Under the pieces are notes generated by a model that was not told the origin of the DNA, searched no databases, and was given only the letters and a program-made list of their open reading frames with translations. From Ligustrum vulgare (Eukaryota > Streptophyta > Magnoliopsida > Lamiales > Oleaceae): DNA of 64,000 nt. The stretch is taken from contig OY743169.1 of assembly GCA_963555705.1 (NCBI GenBank), positions 49,962,124 through 50,026,123 of the forward strand, in the 5' to 3' direction. Position 1 is the first letter of the stretch; the number at the start of each line of letters is the position of its first letter. Both the position numbers and the translations under genes were made by a program. Positions 24,046 through 35,800 of the stretch are shown one piece after another.

Positions 24046-27000
24046 TTACTTGTAGTATGACTTCAAGTTCTCCACATTCCATGGCCGAGGAAGAGGTTTT
24101 GAATCCATTGTGCGGAGGCTGTATGAGCCCTTGCCCACCTTTCGGATGACTTCATAAGGTCCTTCCCAAATAGGCCCAAGTTTCCCTGGTTGATGACCGG
24201 CAGCCTCACTGCGGCGAAGGACAAGGTCTCCCATTCTGAATTCCCTCTTCTTTACCCGGGTATTGAACTTCTTAGACATGACCTGTTGGTAAGCTGCTAT
24301 CCTCAATGATGCATTCTCCCTGACTTCTTCTAGAAGATCCAGACTTTCCCTCTGTCCTTCGATGTGGTCGGGCGACCGTGTAGTCATAGCACGGAAGCTA
24401 GGAATAGTTACTTCTACGGAGACTGCGGCCTCCATCCCAAAGGCAAGCATGAACGGGGTTTCCCCCGTCCCTGTTTTGAACGTGGTTCGGTTGGTCCAAA
24501 GTACTTCAGGGAGGAGATCGGGTCAATCTCCCTTGGCGTTGCCAAGACGAGTCTTCAAGTCTTGTAAGATGAGTCTGTTTGTAACTTCAGCTAACCCATT
24601 ACTCTGCGGGTGTGAAACGGAGGTCAACCTGTGTTCTATTCCCAGGTTCTTGTAGAATTGCTTGAAGGCTTGGCACTCAAATTGACGCCCATTATCTGTT
24701 ATTAATGTCTTAGGAAGACCAAAACGGCAAACTATTGATTTCCACACAAATGTTTCCAACTTTTGTTCTGTGATCACGGCCAGTGGTTCGGCTTCCACCC
24801 ACTTAGTAAAATATTCCACTGCAACTGTCAAGAACTTGACTTGACCCCGGGCTATAGGGAAAGGTCCGAGTATGTCGATTCCCCATTGGGCGAAAGGGTA
24901 TGGGCACAATATTGAGGATAGTTCTTCCGCGGGTTGATGTAATCGGGTTGCGAATCTTTGGCACTTGTCACAGGATTTCACATAACTAAGGGTGTCAATC
25001 TTCATGTTCGGCCAGTAGTACCCGTATCTTATTAATTTCAGTGCCAGAGCTCTTGCTCCCTGGTGTCCTCCACAAATTCCTTCGTGAACCTCGGTCATAC
25101 CAAGAGCTTCTTCTTTTGGAGTTAGGCATCGCAGATAAGGAAGTGTGAAGTTTCAGAGGAACAAGGTATCCTGCAGCAAGGTATACCTCGGGGCCCTTGC
25201 TTTGATTTTTCTGGCTTCTACTTTGTCATCTGGCAGCCTTCCTGATGTTAGATATTCAATTATTGGATCCATCCAACTGGGCTCATGATCTGAAATATCC
25301 ATGACCTTGGGTTGTTGTATTATACTAGGCTCATGAAGAGTTCGTACAAACACGGTTCTCTCCAAGTGGTCTAGATTCGAAGAAGTAAGTCTTGACAAAG
25401 CATCTGCTTTATGATTGTCGGACCTTGAAATTTTGTCTATGCAGCAAGACTTGAACTTCCTTTTCAAGTCTAAGACCATCATCCTATAAGATGAAATTTT
25501 CTCATCTTTTGCTTCAAAAGTGCCGTTTACCTGTTCTACCACCAGTTGTGAATCACTTAGGACCTTGACGTGCTCGACCCCTAGATGTTGTGCTGCTTGA
25601 AGTCCAGCGATTACGGCATCATATTCTGCATCATTATTGGTTGCTGGGAAGTCAAACTGTATTGCACACTGAATTTCCATTGTGCCATCATTTTTCTTTA
25701 ATATGATTCCGGCCCCCGAGCCCGCAGCATTCGATACTCCATCTACGTGTAGGGTCCATGTGGCCTCTTCCCTGTCATGACCTGTTGGCCCCCGAGGTCT
25801 TGGTGAGAGTTCGGCGACGAAGTCGGCCAAGACCTGTGCTTTGATGGAAGGTCGAGGTTTGAACTCGATATCATATTCTCCAAGCTCGATTGACCACTTG
25901 AGTAGACGGCCGGATACATCTGGTTTCTTTAAGATTTGCTTCAAGGGCTGATTTGTGAGGACAGTTATGGCATGAGCTTGAAAATACGGTCTTAACTTTC
26001 TTGCTGCTGTAACCAAGGCAAGTGCGACCTGCTCCGCTAGTGTATATCGGGTTTTCTTCGTCCAACATCATCTTACTAACGTAATATATTGGTTTTTGAA
26101 TCTTCTTATCCTCTTTAACCAAAACGGCTCTCACAGCATGATCAGATACTGCTAGATATAAAAGCAGGTTGTCCCCTGGATTCGGTTTTACCAGTATCGG
26201 AGGTGTACCCAAGTATTCTTTCAACTTCCTGAAGGAGACCTCGCATTCTTCGTCCCACTTGAAGTCTTTGTTCCCCCGAAGAGTTTTGAAGAAGGGGAAA
26301 CATCTGTTCGCTACCCTTGACATAAATCTACCTAATGCTGCTACTCTTCCTGTTAACTTCTGTACTTCCCTGATGTTTCGGGGAGGCTCCATTGAGGCTA
26401 GGGCTGAAATTTTATCTGGATTAGCTTCGATACCTCTCTGAGTGATCATGAATCCCAAGAACTTTCTCGAGCCCACTCCGAAGGCGCACTTCGCAGGATT
26501 CAATTTCATCCGATGTTTTCTAAGTGTATTGAATATGTCTTTAAGGTCGGCAATGTGGACTTTCTTTCTTGAGCTTTTTACGACCACGTCGTCAACATAT
26601 ACTTCAATGTTAAGCCCGATGTGTCTGGAGAAGACCATGTTTACCAACCTTTGATAAGTAGCTCCTGCATTCTTTAATCCAAACGGCATGACCTTGTAGC
26701 AGTATATTCCTTCATCTGCCATGAAGGAAGTTTTTTCCTGATCTTCCTGTGCCATCTGAATATGATGATATCCCTAGAAGGCATCTAGGAAGCTGTAGAG
26801 TTCGGATCCGGATGTGGAATCCGCTAACCTGTCGATCCTAGGGAGAGGATAACTGTCTTTCGGACATGCCTTATTTAAATCAGTGAAGTCTATACAAACT
26901 CGCCACTTCCCATTTGGCTTCTTTACCAAGACCACATTGGCTAGCCACTCTGGATACTTCACCTCTTTGATGAATCCTGCTTTTAAGAGTTTATCTACTT

Positions 27001-28152
27001 CCTCTTTTATAATCTGTCTCCTTTCTGTTGCAAATTGTCTTCTTCGCTGTTTTACGGGCTTCTTGTTGGGCATGACGTTGAGCCTGTGTTCAACGAGCTC
27101 GGGATCTATCCCGGGCATATCTTCAGCCCTCCAAGCAAAAACATCGATGTTTTTTTTAAACACTGTGATAACTCTTCCTTCATCGTTTCGGGGAGTTCTT
27201 TCCCAATTGTGAAGCTCTTCCCTTCTGAGATATGAACTTCTTCCAACTTTTCAACTGGAGACATTCTTTCTTCGTGAGGAAGTTCTATTGACATTAGATC
27301 CGCCTTGCCCTTTCCAATACAACTGATATAGCAACTTCTGGCTACAGATTGACTTCCCTGAATAGTTGCTATGCCTGCGGAAGTTGGGAACTTGATTGCC
27401 AGGTGATAAGTTGATACTATAGCTCTCAGGTCGTTCAGGAATGGTCTTCCCAAGATGGCATTGTAGGCCATAGGAGTTTTCACGACTTGGAAAGGAGTCA
27501 TCTTCGTTACACGTCTTTCTTCTGATCCAAGTGAAGTGGGAAGGTCGATTAGTCCTTCGGGTTTCACGGTTCCTCCACCAAACCCAGTTAGGGGAGTAAG
27601 GACCTGTCGAAGCCGATCTTTGGGAAGTTGCATCTGATTGAAAGCTTCCAAGGAAAGAACGTTGGCTGCGCTTCTGTTGTCAACTAGCACTCTCCTGACA
27701 TCAAAATTGGCTATTATTGCACTGATAACAACAGCATCGTCACGAGGGTACGAAATTCCCTCCATGTCTGCATTACTGAAGCTGAGGCTGTTCGAGACCT
27801 CCTGGTCATGACTTCCCGGCCTCTCTTCCCGATCACTTAGAGCACGGGCATGGCTTTTTCGGGCATTATTCGAATCACCTCCAGATGCTATTCCTCCGAC
27901 AATAAAATTTATGGTGCCAGCGGATCTGGTATTTTCTTCCCTTGTTCCATGCTCTTTATCATCTTTCTTTATGTAGTGCCCCAGGAAGCCTCTTTTTATG
28001 AGGGCTTCTATCTTCTGTTTTAATGTTCTGCACTCGTCCGTGGTATGGCCCGAGCTCTTGTGAAATTCATAATACTTATGTCGATTCTTTACGTCGACTT
28101 TCCCCTTAATAGGCTTGGGCCATCGCAAATCTTCGCGTCCTTTGATTTCCAT
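24046..28152 (-). pseudogene. pol of Tat element 1 (PR-RT-RH-aRH-INT), broken
   Basis: Domains, reading leftward: zinc-knuckle remnant near 28080 with Tyr at a position where copy 2 has Cys; protease near 27700 with active-site text LVDNR; RT at 27160-26500 with FIKEVKYPEW, VYVDDVVVKS and KFLGFMITQRGIE; a degenerate RNase H with TNQPLKQIL near 25960; a second RNase H with LHVDGVSNAAGSG, NNDAEYDAVIAGL and DSQLVVEQV; integrase with an H-H-C-C finger near 25090-24960, GIDILGPFP, ITDNGRQF and NGLAEVTNR. Breaks: a frameshift at a T8 run near 27150, an in-frame TAG at 26772, a one-base shift near 26045, and TGA codons near 25152 and 24522. The end is at the TAG-strand stop by 24046. It is not functional. 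Confidence 0.9.
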
Positions 28153-28184
28153 CAGAATGTGAGATCGGGATGTGTTTAGCGGAG

Positions 28185-29306
28185 TTAAACTCTGATGCCC
28201 ATGACCGTTCTCCTTCTGGTTACTTCGGGAAGAATTTTTCTCATCTTCCTGTCTTGATCTCTTATTCCCTGCCTCGTTGATTGCGAAGACTGTCCTACTG
28301 TCGTATGTCCTTGATCCTGTGCCTGAACTGACAAAAGTGTTTCCTCCATGTTTATGTACTTCTCTGCTCTTCGGAGAAGCTCTGTTACATTTGAAGGTGG
28401 GTTCTTGGACAAGGACATTCTTAATTCCGGGCCTCGAATGGCCAAGGTAAGGGCTGAAATTGCTGATGATATATGAAGATCTGGAATTTGAAGTCTTTCA
28501 GTGTTAAACTGAGTCATGAACTCTCGCAGTGTCTCATTCTGAGCTTGCTTTAATTGCATTAGGGATGCGGCGGTCTTCTTAATTATTTTGCTACTTGAAA
28601 AGAAAGCAGTAAACTTCTCAGTGAGGTCTGCGAAGGAAGAGATGGACCTTGGAGGTATCGTGGAAAACCAGTCTCGAGCTGAATTCGTCAAGGTTTGCGA
28701 AAAGGTCTTACACAAAATCTGATCGGGAGCATTCTGCATGTCCATGACATCAGTGTAGGTATTCAAGCGGTTGTTAGGATCTGTTGTTCCATCGTATTCC
28801 TTTATCCGAGGATATTTAAATCGGTCTGGCAAGGGAAAGGATGTTATTTCAGGAGTAAAGGGGGTTCTTCTCACGAATGACGTCCGATCCTGGGTGTTCT
28901 GTCGTATTCCATCAGCGATTCCTTCCTGAATGATTCTTGAAAGTTCTTGCTATGTCAAGTTGGCAGATCCTTCTGTCATGGGATGGACACCCCTCATTCC
29001 CGGGGAGTTGTCAGTCATAGGATTAGCTGGCTGGAGATATTCCCGGGGAATTGTGCCTGGAGTGTTCTGGTCAGGTTGCGCTTGATGACTGTTCTGTTGT
29101 TGAAGAGCTTGACTAAGTTCGCGGAGCTGTTGCTGAAGTTCGTTGAAATCATCCTGACTGATCGGTTCATTGTCTGGAGTATCCTCTGGGTTTTGTTCTT
29201 CCCCAACATCTTCAAGAGGTGGAGGATTATCATCCCCAGCCGATGCCGTGTCCGGAAGGGATTGACCAGTGGATGCGGAGGGACGGGCTTGACGTCTATT
29301 AACCAT
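28185..29306 (-). pseudogene. gag of Tat element 1
   Basis: The start ATG is at 29306-29304, followed by a Gln/Pro/Asn-rich N-terminal region. The capsid region (28874-28330) reads FKYPRIKEYDGTTDPNN, WFSTIPPRSISSF and ELLRRAEKYINMEE, typical of plant gypsy gag (Retrotrans_gag). One in-frame TAG at about 28952-28950 separates the two halves. The frame ends at 28185, and pol is in another frame. Confidence 0.85.
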
Positions 29307-29322
29307 GGCTAGTAGTATCTCT

Positions 29323-29341
29323 TCCCACAGACGTCGCCAAT
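29323..29341 (-). other. Primer binding site of Tat element 1
   Basis: Immediately inside the 5' LTR, the minus strand reads ATTGGCGACGTCTGTGGGA. The same PBS with one difference (GCGATGTC) is found at 52169 in Tat element 2. The tRNA primer was not determined. Confidence 0.7.
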
Positions 29342-30030
29342 TGATGCTGTCAAAAATCCTAACCTTGACGTAGCAGGATCTGATGATACTTGATTGCTGG
29401 AAGAGATCAATGAACTCGCCTTGGATGACCTGCAAAAAAGGCGAGGATGATTCTCCCCGTCGCCCCTCCGGTGTGAGAATTAGTTTTCTGGAAAAAGATA
29501 GAGAGAGAATATATAACTGGAAAACGTAAAGAATTATGAATGAATAATTTGCTATGAAAAGAACTATATTTATAGGGCTGAAAAAGTCAATAACTTCCTT
29601 TATTTAAGGAAAGAGTCATTTTGTCATAAACTTACCTTTTAAGAAGAATTCCATACTTATAAGGATTCAGTTTCCTTTTTGAAAGGGTTTCCTTGTGGAT
29701 CATGTATTGTCTTGGGGCTCAAGTATATGACCCATTAGCGAGGCCCAGTGATGAAAGAGGTTGGGAAGCCTGCAAATGTGGGCCATAGGTCGGTAAGAAA
29801 CGACCTTATCTTCGATTGTCAAAATGAATCACATCGGGTTGACCCCGACCTTAATGAGACCGGGTATTTTAATGAGGTGCCTTCGGGTTATTGTTGAACA
29901 GCGAATAGGTCGGCCATATGCCGACCATGGAGCTTTCTGTAGTAGGTTGATCAAAGGAAGGCCATGACCTCGAGAGGTCGGTCAAAGGAATTATCCGTAA
30001 ATTTAGGGAGTAGGAAAATAATACCAATCA
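29342..30030 (-). repeat. 5' LTR of Tat element 1
   Basis: Ends TGATGCTGTCAAAA and ATACCAATCA in plus orientation. It carries the same TATA box as its partner (CTATATTTATAG near 29565) and the CG-palindrome GTCGGCCATATGCCGACC near 29908. Confidence 0.9.
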
Positions 30031-30035
30031 ATTCC

Positions 30036-30496
30036 AAAGCACAAAAGAAAAATGCCAAAGCAAAAAGATATTCCTCTTTGATAACCCAAAAGGTATTGAC
30101 GGCTCCCCCATCAACCCCTCCGCCCCTCTTCTATCAAATAGCGTCTGCACTATGTGAGAACAAAAATTGCTTTTTCAAAGTCATTCTATGAATGATTTTA
30201 GTGATCAAGTGTTACGTAATGGTTCAGTTCAAAAATTAATCTGAGCTTTTGTTTAAATTTGTTATTACCTCGGGGCTCAGGTTGATAAGAGTTAAAGATA
30301 ACGAAAGGAATGAAATAGAGAAAACACCTTCTGTTGACCGGGAAATTCCTTTGTTCAGCCGAAGTTATTGCAGCGTTCCAATTTTTTTGTTTCTGTGTCG
30401 ATAGGTGAGGATTAAGAAGGACAGCATGAGAGAGAGAGAGAGATGATTGGCCTAGAAAATATTTTTTTGTCTATATCCTCAGAAATCATTTTCCCC
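30036..30496. other. Unassigned spacer
   Basis: Moderately complex sequence with a (GA)n tract at 30429-30444. Small frames exist but no domain is recognised. Before the Tat insertion this was continuous with 19543-20239. Confidence 0.3.
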
Positions 30497-30504
30497 CCAA
30501 TTCC

Positions 30505-30636
30505 TAGGGATGACAATGGGTCTGGTTCGGGGCGGGTCGGGTTGCCCCGCCTCGAACCCGAAATCCCATTACCCCGCCCCGCGACTGTTCTCGGGGCGGG
30601 GCGACCTACCTACCTACCTACCTCGCCAACGGCCTG

Positions 30637-30670
<34 letters not shown>

Positions 30671-31029
30671 TACTTCTCAAAATTGGTAATGAAATTTTAG
30701 GCGAAAAACTTAGGCGTTGAACTAGTTAGAGTTTTTAAGTTTGAACTTTAAAAATAATATGTATATATTTGAAGGAAAAAAAATTCAATAAACAACAGTA
30801 TAGTGGTTGTGTATTCTCATACCCCTAAATCCCATCAATGTTCAATTCTTTTGGGCCTCATTAAATTTATTTTTAGTTTTTCATTCAAAAAAAAAAAAAA
30901 AAATCGAGTCACGAGACAAGTCCGCCCCGAACCCCGTCGCGGGCCGGAAAACCCGCCCCGAACCCGACGGGGCGGGTAACTTTCAGGGCGGATCATTTCG
31001 AGTCCTTCGGATTTTTTTTGCTATCCTTA
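30505..31029. mobile_element. GC-rich hAT-type MITE, 525 bp
   Basis: Ends TAGGGATGACAATGGG and TTTGCTATCCTTA are inverted. Flanking 8-bp repeats CCAATTCC (30497-30504) and CCAATTCG (31030-31037) differ at one base. Subterminal blocks of CGGGGCGGG and CCCGCCCCG, in opposite orientation, can fold together. CCTA repeats and a long poly-T lie in the middle. Non-coding. Confidence 0.8.
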
Positions 31030-31037
31030 CCAATTCG

Positions 31038-32841
31038 TACAAATGTGGTCACATGAGAAAAAGTAGGAAAAAACTTGGACAGCCAAATTTGGTACATCAA
31101 ACACCTCATCAGATGGAAATTACCAAAAATTTGCCTAGTTCAAGGGTAAATAATGTCTATCAAACATGGCCTAAGTTTAAGATAGTTGAATATAATATTA
31201 TTATATTATTATTAAATAGTTTAATATAATATTATTATTGCCTAGAAATTGAATTTATTTAAATTTAGTCTCATATTTGAATTTGATTTTTTAAAAATAA
31301 GTATCCCTTTAATTTTCTCTTTTCACTTTTGGGTTGGAGTACATTGAGCTATATGTTAATACTTAACAGACTTTTATAGTTGGATTTGGATGAGAATTTT
31401 ACTTCATTAGTTAAATTTGATATATATACACATATATTATTTATTTATTTATTTATTTTTTGGGAAGAATAGTAAATTTAGATGAATAAAAAAGAATTTT
31501 TTAAATTAAAATAGTTTAGCAGTTTTGTTCGGTTTAAATGATTTTTAAAAATTATAATATAAACCATTTGAATGGTTTGATTCGATTTGATTTAAAAATA
31601 TTGGTGAGTCCACGTGAATCTGAATCAACAATTTCGATTCGATTCGATTCGATTTGCGATTTGACTATTTATTTGTGTAGATCTAATAAATGTTATCGAT
31701 TAAATTAAGGGCGTGTTCGGCTAGCACTTTAATTTGAAATTATAATTATAATGGGTAAAATTTCTCATACCACTTTTTAACCATACACATTTTCTCTCTC
31801 CAATTTTTAGTCTCACATCTTATCTAGAAAATCAAAATAATACACATTATAAACGTTTTGTAATTTGAATTCCACGAAGAGAAGCTTTCCAATGAATCAT
31901 GCAAAGGAAATAATAAGGGTCCATTTGATTGCGATGGTGGAATTTAGGTGAAAATAAACGAATTCGGAGGAATTGAATTCTTAGGAATTGAATTTATGAG
32001 AATTAGAAATTTAATGTGTTTGATTGATTTAATTTTTTAGGTGGAAAAGTAGATAGTTTTTCAAGTTTTGTTGTTTGATTGACAATATTTTTCATGAAAA
32101 ATAAAGCAAATTTTTTTTATTTCAATCAAAATTTTTTATTAAATTTTTTTTCCATACATTTGTACTTGATAATAATGATATTAATTCTAAAAAAAGTTAA
32201 GTAACAACAACAAAAAAGACAAAGTGTGGCGAAAATGGTGGAAAATCAATTTTCACCAAAGTGTTAAGGAAACTAATTCATCAAAATCAAGGAAAATAAT
32301 GGATTCCAAAAAAAGTTTAAAAACGAATTTCATGAAAAATTTAGACAAACAAACGGTACAAAAGATGAAAAAAGGACATAGTTGGAAAATGTTTTTTTAT
32401 CAAAAATGGTTATTCAGATTGTGTTTGGCAAACATGTTTTTAAATATATTTTTTCCTACACAATTTCTCAAATTACTTTTTAACCGCATATATTTTCTCT
32501 CTCTATTTTTCAACTACATATTTTACCTAAAAATCATAAAAAAACATGTTTTTAAACAAAAAAAAAAAAAAACTTTTAACAAATATAGGATCTTTCATTT
32601 TTTTTTTTGTCATTAGACTTGTTACCCACTGAGGCTTTACTTTGCTCCATAGTATTTCTCAAATATTTTATCTCCAAACAAACTCTTTCGCTCTTGAACT
32701 TAGGATACTACGTACGCGTTGTGTTTCAAACAAGATTAACCTTGTCAGTTTTTTCGACTCCCTGTTGAACTTCAACTTCTAATTCGGCAATTCCTGCAAG
32801 AGGAATCGGTTTCGCTCAGCTGCGATTTCATAAATAAATAT
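31038..32841. repeat. AT-rich region with MITE fragments upstream of SPHK1
   Basis: Partial MITEs start near 31708 (GGGCGTGTTCGGCTAGC) and 32410 (TTTGGCAAACATG). Both carry the TTTTTAACC(A/G)CATA core. A third MITE-like piece starts near 31917 (GGGTCCATTTGATTG). The remainder, including the SPHK1 promoter, has no obvious core element that can be placed with confidence. Confidence 0.4.
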
Positions 32842-35800
32842 ATGGATCCGACTAAATCCGGAGAGCCCATACTATCGGACAGGGTCCTGGTCAACGGCAG
32901 TGAGACGACGGTGACTCTCACAGCCGGAGGTCAACTCCGGTGGTCTGACCGGAGTCATGATTTAGAGAAGGAGGTCATCGGGTTTTCAGTCGAGGGTTTG
33001 AAGATTAAAATCAGAATTGTAGTAGAGTGTACGGCTGGAATCTGCTGTTTTGCCAAAGCAACCATCGTGAGGAAGAATTTAACTCTTGAATTCTCGTCGG
33101 ATAGTTCTCTTCAGCCATGGGCTCAAAAACTCCACGAAATTCTCGATGCTCTAGGTAAATTATTGACTATTCAATGCATTGTAAATATAGAAAAAATTAT
33201 GGTAACTGTCATCCATAGTTTTTTAAGAGTGAAATTGTGTGTGTGTGTGTGTGGCTGGGGGTTCAGATAGGCCAAAGAGGCTATTTATATTTGTTAATCC
33301 GTATGGCGGGAAGAAATCGGCATTGAGGATTTTTGAGACCGAAGTAAAGCCTTTACTCGATGATGCTAATATTGACTTCACAGTGCAAGGTTGGAGACGC
33401 TCCCTCCCCCCCCCAAAAAAAAAAAAAAAATTATTTGAATCCATATAATTTTTCCTGGAAATTAATTGGATTTAGATTGTAATTCTCAGAAACTAAATAT
33501 CAGCTTCATGCAAAGGAAGTTGTTCAAGAGCTGGATCTTACGAAGTACGATGGAATTGTTTGTGTTAGTGGAGATGGAATTTTGGTCGAGGTTAGTTACT
33601 ACTATATTCCTAGCTGTATGGTTATATATGCATATATGTATGTATACTGATTATTTGATTAATTTATTTTAAGTAATTTTTACCTGTATCTTAAAACATT
33701 TCTTTGAGCACTGCACCGAACTAATGTATTGCGTGAGTGCGCAAATGTGGAGGTGGAGGTCTATACATATTTTGAGTTGGTCAATCATATGAAAAATTCT
33801 AATTTTTATCCTCAAGGCATTTGTAGTGCCTTTCTTCTAGAGTAAACCAGTACAATATGTTTATCAAAAAGTACTGCTTGCAGTTGGAACAACTGTTTAC
33901 AAGCTAGATTCATCCTCCATGATCCCTGCTTTTGGGTTACTGTTGTGCTATTTCCTTATCGCGAGTGTGCAAATTACACAAGTAATGAAGTGGACAATGA
34001 ATCATTGTATCGTTCCCATGATAGAGTAAACTTGTTATTTTAGATTAATTACCTTAACTGGAACTAAAGAAATTATTTTGGTTTTAAATTTGAATTAAAC
34101 TAACAATTGAAAATAACAACTTTGAAATAATAAAATTAATGAGAAAAACATGCTAGAATCGATAATTCACTTTAATTACATCATTCATATTTTGATTCAA
34201 ATGCTTAACTACAATTCATGAGCAATGTTTAAAAAGGTGGAACTAAGTCTCGAGGCGTTTTGAGATGTAAACCTCACTACGAACCAAAAAATTAGTTACA
34301 AAATCAAAAAATACTATGAAAATTCAGATTTCAATAATAGATAACACAATATTTCACCAAAAAAGAGCTAGTGGAGCAATCTTACTAGATGTAAATCTAC
34401 TACGTAGACTATCAAAAAGACGAATGTGTAATAAACTAGTCACATAAAAAAAAAAAAAAAAATTAATAAGTTATATAGACAAAGTCTAAAAAGTTGTACT
34501 GATATCTTGACCATCGACGTCTTCACTACTTGAACTAGTGGGATCTTCCAAGGAGTCATCATCATATCTAATTGCTCTATCATCTTCATCTTCACTATCT
34601 ATTTCTATTCAATCATCCTCCTTATCCACTAAATGTATATTTCCCTTCCATTTATCTGCAAATCCAAGAAAAAGGATTATACTTATTGTATTTTATAAAC
34701 AAAGATAAAGTTCAATTATGTTAATAAGATTACCACTTTGTGAAACAGTGCGCTTTCTTTCTTGTAGACCTTGCGTGCGAGTAGAAGTAGAACTCTATTC
34801 CTTGTGTACTACTACGACTACCAACATTAGCAACCTACTCATCACCTGACGGATAATCATTCATGTTAACAAGTGAAGGATCCTTTCCCTCTTTGAGTGT
34901 TTGCAATCTCACACAGTCACATGTCGATCTTTGAGCCTTTGTTGTACGTGATATAAACCAATTTTTCCATTGTATTTGTTGTCAAACGATTCCTTCTCTT
35001 TGTTTGCACTTGATCGAATGTACTCCAACTGCGTTCGCAAGCAGAAGATGAACAAGTGAGACCTAAAACTCTAATTGCAAAACGACTAAGTTTTGGAGTA
35101 CCAATGCCAAATTGCGTCCACCAAGCAACTAATTATCGATGTTCCTATTTTCTTTAAAACTCTTTTTCGAATGGTGAATTAAATTCTATTTCTGTATGTG
35201 ACTCGACTATATTTCTAAGACGGATGCAAACATGTAGAAAAATATTAATGATTTGAGAACACTTTGAAAGATAACATAAAACATAGTAGTATCGTCTATT
35301 GAACTTTATGACAATTAAAACATGTATAACATATAACGTAATCCTAATCTTTCGAATTTAAGAAAACATTACAACATTCATGTAATAATTAGCTAGTGAA
35401 TTGTAGAAACATGAAACTTTGAATTAATTGCTCAAACCCATAAATTGTATTAAATAATAAAGCATAACAAGAAACCCGAAAAGTAAAATTTCATCATGAT
35501 TCTAACATAAACGCCTAGCCTAAAAACATGATTAAAGATAAAATACAAAAGGATGTGATAGAATTCATGACCCGATTGGATAAATTATTCCTCCTTTTGC
35601 ATGAAACTTCAATCTTGTCTTTGTGCGCCAATTTGTTTTCACCAAAATTTGATAGAGTTTTTGGTGTGAATTATAGAGAATTGGAACTCTGAATCTCGTG
35701 CATAATGATTAATATATATAGGTAAGGGCGTAATCTAGGTTAGTTAGAAGAATGATGGACAAAAATTGCATTTTAAGCTCATAACTGCAAAGTATAACCT

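Larger units (their letters stand above)
20240..30030 (-). mobile_element. Complete Tat-type Ty3/gypsy retrotransposon
   Basis: Two direct LTRs of 690 and 689 bp (20240-20929, 29342-30030) are flanked by ATTCC on both sides (20235-20239, 30031-30035). The minus-strand order is 5' LTR, PBS, gag, protease, RT, RNase H, a second (archaeal-like) RNase H, integrase, then an opposite-strand gene, then 3' LTR. The dual RNase H, the lack of a chromodomain and the antisense gene point to the Tat lineage (Grande/Retand-like). The LTRs differ at roughly 20 positions by eye, about 97% identical. gag-pol has several stops and frameshifts, so the copy is not autonomous. Confidence 0.9.
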
